Positions 45,093 through 53,519 of a DNA stretch of 64,000 nucleotides are shown in pieces (the stretch's first letter is position 1; each line of letters begins with the position of its first letter). Location: contig NZ_JAPWGY010000002.1 of the NCBI RefSeq assembly GCF_027214005.1, forward strand, positions 583,860 to 647,859, given 5' to 3'. The DNA comes from Kiloniella laminariae. Lineage in GTDB: Bacteria > Pseudomonadota > Alphaproteobacteria > Kiloniellales > Kiloniellaceae. Below the pieces are notes generated by a model. The model worked only from the letters and a program-made list of their open reading frames with translations. It was not told the DNA's origin and did no database searches. The translations under genes and the position numbers were made by a program.

Positions 45093-47360
45093 ATGAGTTC
45101 AAAAAAAACGGCGACCCAACCTATGGATGGTGACAAGGTTTCCAGTGACGAACAGAAAGCAGCTGTTCTTAAACCGGCAGATGTAATCGAAGGTGGTCTT
45201 CCGCCCAAGGCCGAATGGCAGCTTGATCCGGGATCAGTAAATTTCGAAGACCCGCTTCTGGAGTGTGTCTTCATGTTGGCCTCGATGATGCAGCGGCCGA
45301 TCTCGGTTGAGGCACTAAAAGCAGGCCTGCCGCACAGCGGTGCCCAGTTCTCGCCGGATCTCGCAGTCCGGGCGGCAGAACGAGCAGGACTGACAGCACG
45401 TACTGTACGCCGGGCAACGATCAAAGACATCCAGCCCATGACCCTGCCCTGTATTCTGCTTCTGAAGAAGGGTGGAGCCTGTATTCTTTTGAGCTACGAT
45501 GCATCGGGTACAGCCTCGATTGCGGTTCCGGAAGGACGGGGAGAGAAAACTGTCCCCCTTGCCGAGTTACAAGAACAGTATCTGGGCTTCGCCATTTTCG
45601 CCCGCGCAGAATACAAATTTGATTCCCGCGCTTCGGACATCCAGCTCAAGAAACCCAAAGCCTGGTTCTGGGGGACTTTGCTCAAATTCTGGCCGATCTA
45701 CAGTCATGTGATGATGGCGTCAGTCCTCATCAACATGTTTGCTATCGCCAGTCCTCTCTTTATCATGAACGTCTATGACCGCGTGGTGCCAAATGGTGCC
45801 AGTGAAACACTTGCTGTGCTCGCGATCGGTGTGGCGACGGTGTTTACCTTCGAGTTTGTCATGAAAAACCTGCGAACCTATCTGGTTGATGTCGCAGGCA
45901 AGAACGCGGATGTCATTATTGCCAGCCGCTTGCTTGAACAACTCATGGCCATGAAGCTTTCCAACAAGCCCCCCTCTACAGGGGCCATGGCAAACAATCT
46001 GCGCGAGTTCGAATCCCTGCGCGATTTCTTTACCTCGGGGACTTTGGTCGCACTGATCGACCTTCCCTTTATTTTCCTCTTTATCTGGATCATTTCGCTT
46101 GTCGCTGCCCCCCAGATCGCCATTGTGCCATTGCTTGTCGTGCCTCTGGTTATCGGCGTTGGTTTCATTCTCCAGATCCCCCTGCGCAAGGTCATAGAAA
46201 GGACCCATAAGGAATCAAGCCAGAAACACGCCTTGCTGGTGGAAACAATTGATGGCCTGGAAACCATCAAGACCTGCGCAGCCGAAGGGCGCATACAACG
46301 TTCATGGGAACGTTTCGTTGGTTTGACGGCAGATTCAGCAGGCAAGGCCAAGCTGCTCTCCGGGATCTCGACCACCTTTGCCCAGCTCGCAATCCAGATG
46401 ACGACCGTTGTCGTTGTGATTGTAGGTGTCTTCCTGATCATTGAGAAGGAAATGACCATGGGGGCACTGGTTGCCGCAACCATGCTCAGCGGTCGTGCCC
46501 TGGCCCCTCTTGGGACAATTGCAGGCATGCTGACCCGGCTACAGCAATCTCGTGTTGCGCTCAAATCACTTGATAACATCATGAATGCCGAAGTCGAACG
46601 CTCTATCGACAAAACCTATCTGCACCGGCCAAGACTGAGCGGTGAAATCGAGCTGAAAAAAGTCACTTTCAACTATCCGGGACAGGAAGTGAAAGCACTC
46701 GATAACATCAGTCTCAAAATCCGGCCTGGCGAGCGCGTCGGTGTTCTTGGCCGGATTGGGTCAGGCAAATCAACTATTGCCCGTCTGATACTTGGCCTCT
46801 ACGACCCGACCGAAGGATCAATCCTGGCAGATGGGACGGATATCAGACAGATTGACCCTGCGGATCTGCGCCGGAACATCGGCTATGTCTCTCAGGACAA
46901 CTATCTGTTTTTCGGCTCGGTGAAGGAAAACATCTCCTTTGGGTCGCCCCATGTCGATGATCAGACAATCCTTCGCGCAGCAACCCTCGCCGGCGTGACC
47001 GATTTTCTCAAAACCCATCCTCATGGTTTTGACCTGCAGGTCGGCGAACGCGGTATGTCGCTTTCCGGGGGACAAAGACAGGCTGTGGTTATCGCACGCT
47101 CGCTGTTGCTTGACCCGCCAATCCTGTTGATGGATGAACCGACAAGTGGCATGGACAACTCTTCAGAGGCCGGTTTCAAGACCCGTCTGACAAAGGTGGT
47201 TGCCGGAAAAACACTGGTCCTGGTGACACACCGGAGCTCCCTGCTCACCCTCGTCGACAGGCTTATCATTGTTGACAGTGGACGTATTGTTGCTGATGGA
47301 CCAAAAGCCGAGGTACTCGAAGCTCTGAAACAGGGGCAGATCCGGGCCAACGCAAGCTAA
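45093..47360 (+). CDS. Type I secretion system ABC transporter, LapB-like
   Basis: 755 residues from ATG 45093, which follows a GGGGG-rich site; an in-frame TTG at 44997 is less likely. The N-terminal domain (about 60-180) looks like a peptidase C39-like domain without the catalytic cysteine pattern, as in large-adhesin exporters. Six membrane segments follow (about 205-470). The ATPase has Walker A GRIGSGKSTIARLI near 555, signature LSGGQRQAVVIARSL, Walker B ILLMDEPTSGMD and LVTHRSSLL. It would export the giant adhesin encoded convergently. HlyD-type adaptor follows after 63 bp. The outer-membrane TolC-like part is not in the window. Confidence 0.92.
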   Translation: MSSKKTATQPMDGDKVSSDEQKAAVLKPADVIEGGLPPKAEWQLDPGSVNFEDPLLECVFMLASMMQRPISVEALKAGLPHSGAQFSPDLAVRAAERAGLTARTVRRATIKDIQPMTLPCILLLKKGGACILLSYDASGTASIAVPEGRGEKTVPLAELQEQYLGFAIFARAEYKFDSRASDIQLKKPKAWFWGTLLKFWPIYSHVMMASVLINMFAIASPLFIMNVYDRVVPNGASETLAVLAIGVATVFTFEFVMKNLRTYLVDVAGKNADVIIASRLLEQLMAMKLSNKPPSTGAMANNLREFESLRDFFTSGTLVALIDLPFIFLFIWIISLVAAPQIAIVPLLVVPLVIGVGFILQIPLRKVIERTHKESSQKHALLVETIDGLETIKTCAAEGRIQRSWERFVGLTADSAGKAKLLSGISTTFAQLAIQMTTVVVVIVGVFLIIEKEMTMGALVAATMLSGRALAPLGTIAGMLTRLQQSRVALKSLDNIMNAEVERSIDKTYLHRPRLSGEIELKKVTFNYPGQEVKALDNISLKIRPGERVGVLGRIGSGKSTIARLILGLYDPTEGSILADGTDIRQIDPADLRRNIGYVSQDNYLFFGSVKENISFGSPHVDDQTILRAATLAGVTDFLKTHPHGFDLQVGERGMSLSGGQRQAVVIARSLLLDPPILLMDEPTSGMDNSSEAGFKTRLTKVVAGKTLVLVTHRSSLLTLVDRLIIVDSGRIVADGPKAEVLEALKQGQIRANAS

Positions 47361-47423
47361 ACCGTCCGCGACAGCAGGCACCTGTTTAAACCAAGACCTT
47401 AAGACACAAGGAAAAGGACTGTT

Positions 47424-48752
47424 ATGTCTTCCATGTCTAAAAAAGACGAAGATCTGCTTTTTATGCCGGATCTCCATGCGGCCACCTTTCGCAAGGGACG
47501 GCGCATCGCCTATACACTGACCTTCACTGCTTTTTTGTTTTTCCTGATTTTTGGCATCTGGGCCAGCATGGCAGAACTCGATGAGGTTACCAGAGGCGAA
47601 GGCACGATTGTTCCCTCCAGAAAAACCCAGGTAATTCAGAACCTGGAAGGGGGAATTATCTCGGAAATCCTCGTCCGCGAGGGGGATGAGGTCAATACCG
47701 GTGATATCCTTGTCAGGATTGACAACACTGCAGCCAATGCCAATTTTCGGGATTCCCAAAGCCAGATGCAGATTCTCTCGGCAACTGTTGAACGCCTTAC
47801 CGCAGAGCTGAGTGGAGAGAAGCTGGTTTTCTCGGAAGAGACAAAAAGCACGGCCCCAGATCAGGTCAGAGACCAGCAGGCTCTCTATGACGCCCGCATG
47901 CGTCAGCAGGAGGCACAGATCGAGGTACTGGAAAACCAGGCCCGTCAACGTCAGCAGGAAATTGCAGAAGTCAAAAGCCGGATCTCACAGCTTAGCAACA
48001 GCCTCTCCCTGGCTACACAAGAGCTCGACATAACAAAACCTCTTGTGCAAAAAGGCATTTCTCCCCGTCTGGAACTGATTCGTATCGAACGGCAGGTTGC
48101 GGATCTCCAGGGGGAAATCCGAACACTTCGGGTTGGGCTCCCCCGTCTTGAAGGTGCCGCTCTCGAGGCCAAACAGCGCATTGACGAACTGGTTCTTTCG
48201 ACCAAGGCCGAGGTATCAGATGAGCTCAATCGGGCACGCTCGGAACTCAACTCCATCATTGAAAGCAGTGAAGCAGGCGAAGACATCGTACGTCGTACCG
48301 ATGTGCGCTCCCCAGTCCGCGGAACCATCAAGGAACTCCACCGCAACACAGTGGGCGGTGTGATCCGCCCAGGTGAAGATATTGCCGAAATCATTCCCCT
48401 TGATGACACCTTGCTGGTCGAAGCCCAGATCCGGCCCTCAGACCGAGCCTTTTTGCGCGCAGGCCAGAAAGCGACGATCAAGATCACAGCCTATGATTTC
48501 TCGATCTATGGCGGCATGGAAGGCAAGCTTGAACGAATATCTGCCAGTACAATCAAGGATGAACAGGGGGAAAGTTTTTACCGTGTTTATCTCCGCACAG
48601 ACGACAACAAGATTGTCAGTAAAGGCAAGGAACTCGATATTATTCCGGGCATGACCGCGAATGTCGAAATCCTGACTGGCAAGAAAACAGTAATGGACTA
48701 TCTGCTCAAGCCGATCCTGAAAGCCCGGGATTCAGCCCTGCGTGAAAAATAG
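47424..48752 (+). CDS. Type I secretion membrane-fusion protein, HlyD/LapC-like
   Basis: 442 residues. One N-terminal membrane segment (about 28-50, LTFTAFLFFLIFGIWASMA) and a periplasmic part. QVIQNLEGGIISEILVREGDEV is the biotinyl-lipoyl-like repeat and the long helical hairpin (about 100-280) carries LEVLENQARQRQQEIAEVKSR-type coils. IPGMTANVEILTGKKTVMDYLLKP is the conserved C-terminus of the HlyD family of type I secretion. It bridges the ABC transporter to an outer-membrane channel. It is followed by a hairpin and then the LapG-like gene. Confidence 0.92.
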   Translation: MSSMSKKDEDLLFMPDLHAATFRKGRRIAYTLTFTAFLFFLIFGIWASMAELDEVTRGEGTIVPSRKTQVIQNLEGGIISEILVREGDEVNTGDILVRIDNTAANANFRDSQSQMQILSATVERLTAELSGEKLVFSEETKSTAPDQVRDQQALYDARMRQQEAQIEVLENQARQRQQEIAEVKSRISQLSNSLSLATQELDITKPLVQKGISPRLELIRIERQVADLQGEIRTLRVGLPRLEGAALEAKQRIDELVLSTKAEVSDELNRARSELNSIIESSEAGEDIVRRTDVRSPVRGTIKELHRNTVGGVIRPGEDIAEIIPLDDTLLVEAQIRPSDRAFLRAGQKATIKITAYDFSIYGGMEGKLERISASTIKDEQGESFYRVYLRTDDNKIVSKGKELDIIPGMTANVEILTGKKTVMDYLLKPILKARDSALREK

Positions 48753-48767
48753 CCCCATATGAACGGC

Positions 48768-48804
48768 TCAGGGCGGGCATCGTTTTTCACTTTTCCCGCC
48801 CTGA
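48768..48804 (+). other. Hairpin after the adaptor gene
   Basis: A 10-bp inverted repeat (TCAGGGCGGG and complement) with a 17-base T-rich loop, 16 bp after the stop. There is no T tract after the stem, so whether it terminates or attenuates transcription is uncertain. Confidence 0.45.
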
Positions 48805-48868
48805 AAAACCGGTCACCTCAATCAATACAACGTGAACAAGAAAAAGAAGCAGGCCCGCGAATAGAAAG

Positions 48869-48883
48869 TTAACTGTCTCTTAA
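48869..48883. promoter_or_regulatory. CtrA-type box upstream of the LapG-like gene
   Basis: TTAA-CTGTCTC-TTAA matches TTAA-N7-TTAA, the full CtrA consensus spacing. It ends 34 bp before the ATG. One such match is expected by chance in a window of this size, so it is a candidate only. Confidence 0.4.
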
Positions 48884-48917
48884 GCTGTAATTGTCATCTT
48901 GAGAGCTTGTTTTACAG

Positions 48918-49637
48918 ATGAGATCAGGCGAGCGTGAGCATCCACCGTTGATGAACTTTAGGCAGTTAACAAAGGCAACTACCCTGGCCGCTCTTCTTTT
49001 AAGCGCCATGCCTGCCCCTGTTGTTCAGGCTCAGACCCTTGGTGATCTTGCCAAAGCGGCAAAAGGCAAGGGAACAGCCCTGTTCAATACTGTCGAGTTC
49101 CAGTCGAAATCCTTCAAGGCCTTGCCACAGTGGGCGCGTGTACTGGAAAAGGCAAAGACTGAAATGGGCCAGTTCCAGGCCTGCATTAATGATATCAACA
49201 AATGCAAAACAGCACAGCAGAACTCCTGGCGTAAAATCATCCACGCAGCCCAGAACATGACGCGGCGTCAAAAGCTTGATGCAGTAAACAGATTTTTTAA
49301 CAAATGGCCCTACAAGCTTGATCAGGAAGTTTATGGTGTAAGTGAGTACTGGGCCTCACCAAACCAGTTTATGAAGACATCAGGTGATTGTGAGGATTAT
49401 TCCATTGCCAAGTACTATGCCTTGAAAGAACTGGGTTTCAAGGACAACGAGTTACGGATCGTTATTCTACTCGATCGTATCCGTGGCATTGGGCATGCTG
49501 TGCTGGCAATCTATGAGCCGAATGACATCCTGATACTGGACAGTCTTTCTAATCTGATTCTGCCCCATACAAAATACCGGCATTATGTGCCACAATATTC
49601 AATGAATGCGACGACACGTTGGGCACATATCAAATAG
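48918..49637 (+). CDS. LapG-like periplasmic cysteine protease (BTLCP, transglutaminase-like)
   Basis: 239 residues. Signal peptide with hydrophobic TTLAALLLSAMPAPVVQA, cut near residue 38; an alternative start is ATG 48951. The catalytic triad of the bacterial transglutaminase-like cysteine protease family is intact: C158 in SGDCEDYSIAKYYAL, H193 in GIGHAVLAIYE and D208 in LILDSL. YWASP is a family block. In pseudomonads LapG cuts the retention module of the LapA adhesin when c-di-GMP is low, releasing the cell from the surface. The adhesin here is the likely substrate, though its N-terminus is outside the window. The following gene starts 50 bp downstream. Confidence 0.92.
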   Translation: MRSGEREHPPLMNFRQLTKATTLAALLLSAMPAPVVQAQTLGDLAKAAKGKGTALFNTVEFQSKSFKALPQWARVLEKAKTEMGQFQACINDINKCKTAQQNSWRKIIHAAQNMTRRQKLDAVNRFFNKWPYKLDQEVYGVSEYWASPNQFMKTSGDCEDYSIAKYYALKELGFKDNELRIVILLDRIRGIGHAVLAIYEPNDILILDSLSNLILPHTKYRHYVPQYSMNATTRWAHIK

Positions 49638-49686
49638 CCTGTCCCGACTGACAAGTGTTTCTCCCTGGGGGGAAAGAGCGGAGAAG

Positions 49687-51783
49687 ATGAAGAATAAAAA
49701 CGGTAAAGACAAATTTGAATTTCACGCCATCAACTCTATGGCAGCAGACAGTCGCACCATGCCCCGACGGACGCTGATAACGGGGCTGCTGGTCATCGCG
49801 GCATTGGTTCTTCTGTCGGTCATTGTCCCTGGGCTGATCATTGAAAACCGCAAAAGTGAAATCGTCTCGAAGGTCCAGGAACGTCAGGAAATCCTGGCAA
49901 CCGGACGCAGCGAGCTTATTCATGCCTGGCTTGATTCAGTAAAAGCCCAGTCAGATCGTCTTGTCACCAACGAGCTTTTCCGTCTTTTCGCCTACGAAGT
50001 CGACCTCGCTGGCGGTGACTTCACCCAGATCACCCCTCTTCCTGAAGGACAGGAAGAAGATTCCAGTATGGGGGTTTCACTTTTTGAACAGTTCCCCTTC
50101 ATGGAACGGGTATTGACTGACTTTACCATCAACAGCAATTTCACAACGAGCTATCTCTTTGGTCGAACAGGCGTGGCCTATCTCGCCTCTAGTGGATCTG
50201 ATCCGGTCAGTCCCGAACAACAGGCGCTGGCGCTGGCCCATTTCGGGCAAAAAGAAGCCACCTTCGGACCGATCCGGCAGGACGCTTCGGGGCTGGTGAT
50301 CGACCTGCTCCTCCCTGTCTTGCCAGCCCAGTCCGAGGCTGATGAGGAAGTCCCTGTCGGTCTGATGTTACTGACCTTTCCGGTCACCACGAAAATCAGC
50401 GAATTTCTCTCTCCCCGCGCCCTCTCCGAAATCGGTGAAGAAACCCGTCTGGTTCAAAAGACAGGCGAGCGTTACGAAGAGATCATCCCGCAAGATTCCC
50501 GGTTGATACGTCCCGTTTCATCAGATCTTTCCCCGAGCGAGCTGTTCGATTTCAACCTGCGCCCCAGCCTTGATGGCAGTGGAACCGAGGTCTATGCCGC
50601 CGGGGCCGTTCTTCTGCCCGATCAGCTTTGGGTAGTTCAGGAAATTGATCGTACCCAGGCTGAAAAAAGCCTGGCTGAGTTCCGGAATATTGCCATTCTC
50701 ATGGCCACCTTGATCGTTGTGATTGTCGCCTCGGTTTTCCTGGCATTCTGGTGGCGTCTCAGTTCGGAACACAACGGTGCCCTGGCGCGCCAGTTCAAGG
50801 AACTGGCCAACCGCATCCACGCCCAGAAACAGCTGCTCGACAAGATCAATGGCACCATTGCCGACTTTATTGGTCTGAAAGCCGTTGATGGCAGCTACCG
50901 TTATGTCAATGCGGCCTTTGCCAAGGGTGTGGGTCGCGACGAAGACCAGCTTATTGGCATGGACGACGCCGCCATTTTTGGTACGGGCACAGCAGCACGC
51001 ATGTCAATCACGGATCAGCGGGCCGTCGCTTCGGGTAATGTCGTCACTGCGAACGAACGTGTTTTCCTGGATAACAAGGAACACCACCTGCAGATCAGCA
51101 AGGTACCTTTTATCGGCGAAGATGATCAGGTATCCGGCATTGTTTCCGTTTTCCGCGATGTTACCGATCTGGTCGAGGAACAGAAGAAAAAGGAAAAGGC
51201 GGTCCAGCAGATGGTTACCGCTCTTGTTCGTGCTGTCGAACTGCGGGACCCCTATCTCGGCGGACACTCCCGCAGGGTGAGCCAGTTCGCAGTCATGGTT
51301 GGCAAACGTATGAACCTCAGTGATATAGAGGTTGCCACCCTCGAGATCGCATCCAACCTGTCCCAGATCGGCAAGCTTGCCATCCCGCGGGAAATTCTCA
51401 ACAAGCCCGAGCGCTTGACTCCGGAAGAGATCGCTGAAATTCAGAAACACCCTCAGCACACACAACAGTTGCTGCGTGGTATCGATTTTGACCTGCCGGT
51501 TCTTGATACCATCATGCAGATGCACGAACGCCTTGATGGTGAAGGCTACCCCAAAGGTCTGTCCGGCGATGATATCCTGGTCACGGCCCGTATTCTCGGA
51601 GCCTGTGATGTTTTCTGCGCCCGTATCGAACCCCGTTCCTACAGGCATGGACTGGAACCCCTGCGGGCACTGGAAATCCTGGATGATAACAATGACCGTT
51701 ATGATCTTGATGTCATCAATGCCCTGCGCAATGTCGTGAACTCGGTTGAAGGTGAAAAGCTGATCGCCTCTATCCAGCATTGA
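49687..51783 (+). CDS. Membrane sensor with PAS and degenerate HD-GYP domain
   Basis: 698 residues from ATG 49687; an in-frame start at 49606 would overlap the LapG-like gene. A membrane segment (about 28-52) and another (about 333-357) enclose a periplasmic sensory region. A PAS domain (about 385-500) and an HD-GYP domain (about 515-695) follow. The HD-GYP family signature GEGYPKGL is present, but the HD pair of the metal site reads S559-Q560 (NLSQIGK), and the HH pair reads M612-H613. H527, H588 and D641 remain. Such changes normally abolish phosphodiesterase activity, so a c-di-GMP receptor role, analogous to LapD, is inferred. It is the gene immediately after lapG-like and overlaps the protease gene. 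Confidence 0.88.
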   Translation: MKNKNGKDKFEFHAINSMAADSRTMPRRTLITGLLVIAALVLLSVIVPGLIIENRKSEIVSKVQERQEILATGRSELIHAWLDSVKAQSDRLVTNELFRLFAYEVDLAGGDFTQITPLPEGQEEDSSMGVSLFEQFPFMERVLTDFTINSNFTTSYLFGRTGVAYLASSGSDPVSPEQQALALAHFGQKEATFGPIRQDASGLVIDLLLPVLPAQSEADEEVPVGLMLLTFPVTTKISEFLSPRALSEIGEETRLVQKTGERYEEIIPQDSRLIRPVSSDLSPSELFDFNLRPSLDGSGTEVYAAGAVLLPDQLWVVQEIDRTQAEKSLAEFRNIAILMATLIVVIVASVFLAFWWRLSSEHNGALARQFKELANRIHAQKQLLDKINGTIADFIGLKAVDGSYRYVNAAFAKGVGRDEDQLIGMDDAAIFGTGTAARMSITDQRAVASGNVVTANERVFLDNKEHHLQISKVPFIGEDDQVSGIVSVFRDVTDLVEEQKKKEKAVQQMVTALVRAVELRDPYLGGHSRRVSQFAVMVGKRMNLSDIEVATLEIASNLSQIGKLAIPREILNKPERLTPEEIAEIQKHPQHTQQLLRGIDFDLPVLDTIMQMHERLDGEGYPKGLSGDDILVTARILGACDVFCARIEPRSYRHGLEPLRALEILDDNNDRYDLDVINALRNVVNSVEGEKLIASIQH

Positions 51784-52904
51784 GAAGGCACCCGCCATTT
51801 AACTTCCTGTGGCAGGAACCCTGTAAGGCACCTGCCACAGAGAGCTTTGACACCTTTACCACCAGCTCAAGATCCCCCCTTTGTTTCATCAAATCCTGGC
51901 TGTTTCTCTGGCTCGGGTTGCTGCCCCTTTCCCTTATGGGTACAGAGGCACAGGCCGCCGGAAAAGAAGACCGTATTCTGGTCAATGCCATGGAATATCC
52001 CTGGAGCGCGCTGGGACGGGTCAATGCAGCCGGCAGAGCCCACTGTACTGGTGCTATGGTCAGCGAACGCCATGTTCTGACCGCAGCACACTGTATCTAT
52101 GATGTCAGAACCGGGCGCTGGCTCGCGCCACAGGAGCTGCATTTTGTCGCCGGGTACCAGTTCAGCACATACGAGATCCATGCCCCGGTAAAGTCCTATA
52201 GAAAATCAGTAAACTACCGCCCCCTGAACGAGGCCTCTGCCCGTAACACCGAAACTGACTGGGCTCTGCTGGAACTGGAAAAACCCATCGGCAATCAAAC
52301 CGGCTGGCTGGCTCTCGAACTGCTTTCAAACAGTGTGTTACAGCGGATAAAACAGAACAAAAGTGTCCTTGTGTCTTCGGGGTACCGCGCAGGGGCCCCT
52401 CATGCCCAGACGGTTGATTTTGACTGCCAGTTCCCTGGCCGGATCAAAGGCAGCGACGGCATCGCCCATCGCTGTTTTCTCCAAAACGGCGACAGTGGGT
52501 CGCCTCTGCTGCTCTATGACCAGGGTGTTTTTTCCATTGTCGGCATCAACGTCGTCGGCTTCAGCTCTGACAATGGCCGCAGCAACGAATATGTCGGTGC
52601 CCTCACCTCCGGACGCTTTCATCCGGACACGGGGAGCAAGGATGTCAAGCAGGCCATAGGAAAACTTAATTTTCTGTGGGATCAGGGGGCATTTCCCGAG
52701 AAGGGGAGCAAAGCAGGAAGAGTACCTGAAAAAACCATCGCGCTCTTGCTCGAACAGAAAGGATATCTGGGAAAGGCCGAAACGGCTTCCGATCCTGCTG
52801 TACTGGATAGCGCTCTGCAGAGATTTTATAAAAAACTCGGGAAACAGGCTCCCGAACAGACAAATTTTCAGGTACTGGGTGACCTCATTCTCTCCTTAAA
52901 GTAA
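51780..52904 (+). CDS. Secreted trypsin-like serine protease
   Basis: 374 residues if started at TTG 51780, which overlaps the stop of the preceding gene (TTGA). A hydrophobic stretch (SWLFLWLGLLPLSLMGTEAQA, about 39-59) looks like a signal peptide late in the N-terminus, so the true start may be a nearby non-ATG codon. The S1 triad is intact: H104 in TAAHCIYD, D160 in ETDWALLEL and S239 in GDSGSPLLL. A C-terminal extension of about 80 residues follows the protease fold. Substrate unknown; proximity to an adhesin-release protease is notable. No prosequence or inhibitor is seen. Confidence 0.85.
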   Translation: MRRHPPFNFLWQEPCKAPATESFDTFTTSSRSPLCFIKSWLFLWLGLLPLSLMGTEAQAAGKEDRILVNAMEYPWSALGRVNAAGRAHCTGAMVSERHVLTAAHCIYDVRTGRWLAPQELHFVAGYQFSTYEIHAPVKSYRKSVNYRPLNEASARNTETDWALLELEKPIGNQTGWLALELLSNSVLQRIKQNKSVLVSSGYRAGAPHAQTVDFDCQFPGRIKGSDGIAHRCFLQNGDSGSPLLLYDQGVFSIVGINVVGFSSDNGRSNEYVGALTSGRFHPDTGSKDVKQAIGKLNFLWDQGAFPEKGSKAGRVPEKTIALLLEQKGYLGKAETASDPAVLDSALQRFYKKLGKQAPEQTNFQVLGDLILSLK

Positions 52905-53066
52905 TATATTCTGGTAAAAGGGAGACTGTGCAAAACGCTGGAACCACTGCAAAGTCCAGTAAACAGGATCCAGAGAACAGGCCCCAGTACTGCACCAGGG
53001 ACAAGTCACAGAACAAAACCGGGAAACAAGGCCCCAAGAGAACCTGAGGGATTGAAGGAAAAAATC

Positions 53067-53333
53067 ATGGACCATATTTTCACTGACGGTATCGGCACCA
53101 TCACCGTGGTCAACGGCACAGTCCGGATTGAATTGCGCCAGATCGTACGCGATCCCAAGACTCCCGGCAAACTGATATCAGAACCGACCTCCACCCTGAT
53201 CCTGCCGATGTCTTCACTGAAAGACGTCACCCTGAAGCTGGCCAATACCATGGAAAAAATCCAGGCCGACGAAAAAGCCAAGGCCCAGATGCAAAAACAG
53301 GAAGACAACGAACACGCTTTGACCCAGCTGTAA
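53067..53333 (+). CDS. Small protein of unknown function
   Basis: 88 residues from ATG 53067, preceded by AGGA. It opens with MDHIFTDGIGTITVVNGTV and has a strand-rich N-terminal half, then a helical, charged, Q/K-rich C-terminal half ending ALTQL. No signal peptide. It is the last plus-strand gene before the giant adhesin, and a terminator follows. A role in the adhesin system is possible because of position only. The pattern resembles small chaperone-like proteins encoded near large secreted repeats, but I do not recognise the family. Confidence 0.6.
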   Translation: MDHIFTDGIGTITVVNGTVRIELRQIVRDPKTPGKLISEPTSTLILPMSSLKDVTLKLANTMEKIQADEKAKAQMQKQEDNEHALTQL

Positions 53334-53377
53334 CAGCAGCTCCTCCCGACCTGTTCTTCAGAGGTCTGACACCCCAC

Positions 53378-53408
53378 AAAACCCTGATCCGCAGATGGTC
53401 AGGGTTTT
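53378..53408 (+). terminator. Terminator after the small protein
   Basis: A 10-bp stem (AAAACCCTGA and complement) with 11-base loop and a T-rich end (TTTTATTTTG), 45 bp after the stop. It closes the plus-strand secretion/release operon. Confidence 0.85.
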
Positions 53409-53472
53409 ATTTTGCCTCGGAAGCAACCACGCAAGCCAAGCCAATACAGACATAAATCGGGCCCCAGAACAA

Positions 53473-53500
53473 AAAAAGGCGCCCCGAAGGACGCCTTTTT
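53473..53500 (-). terminator. Terminator of the giant adhesin
   Basis: A 9-bp stem (AAAAAGGCG pairing with CGCCTTTTT) with 10-base loop, followed on the minus strand by a run of seven T, 20 bp after the adhesin stop codon. It is a classic intrinsic terminator. Confidence 0.9.
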
Positions 53501-53519
53501 GAATATTCGAAAAGAGACC

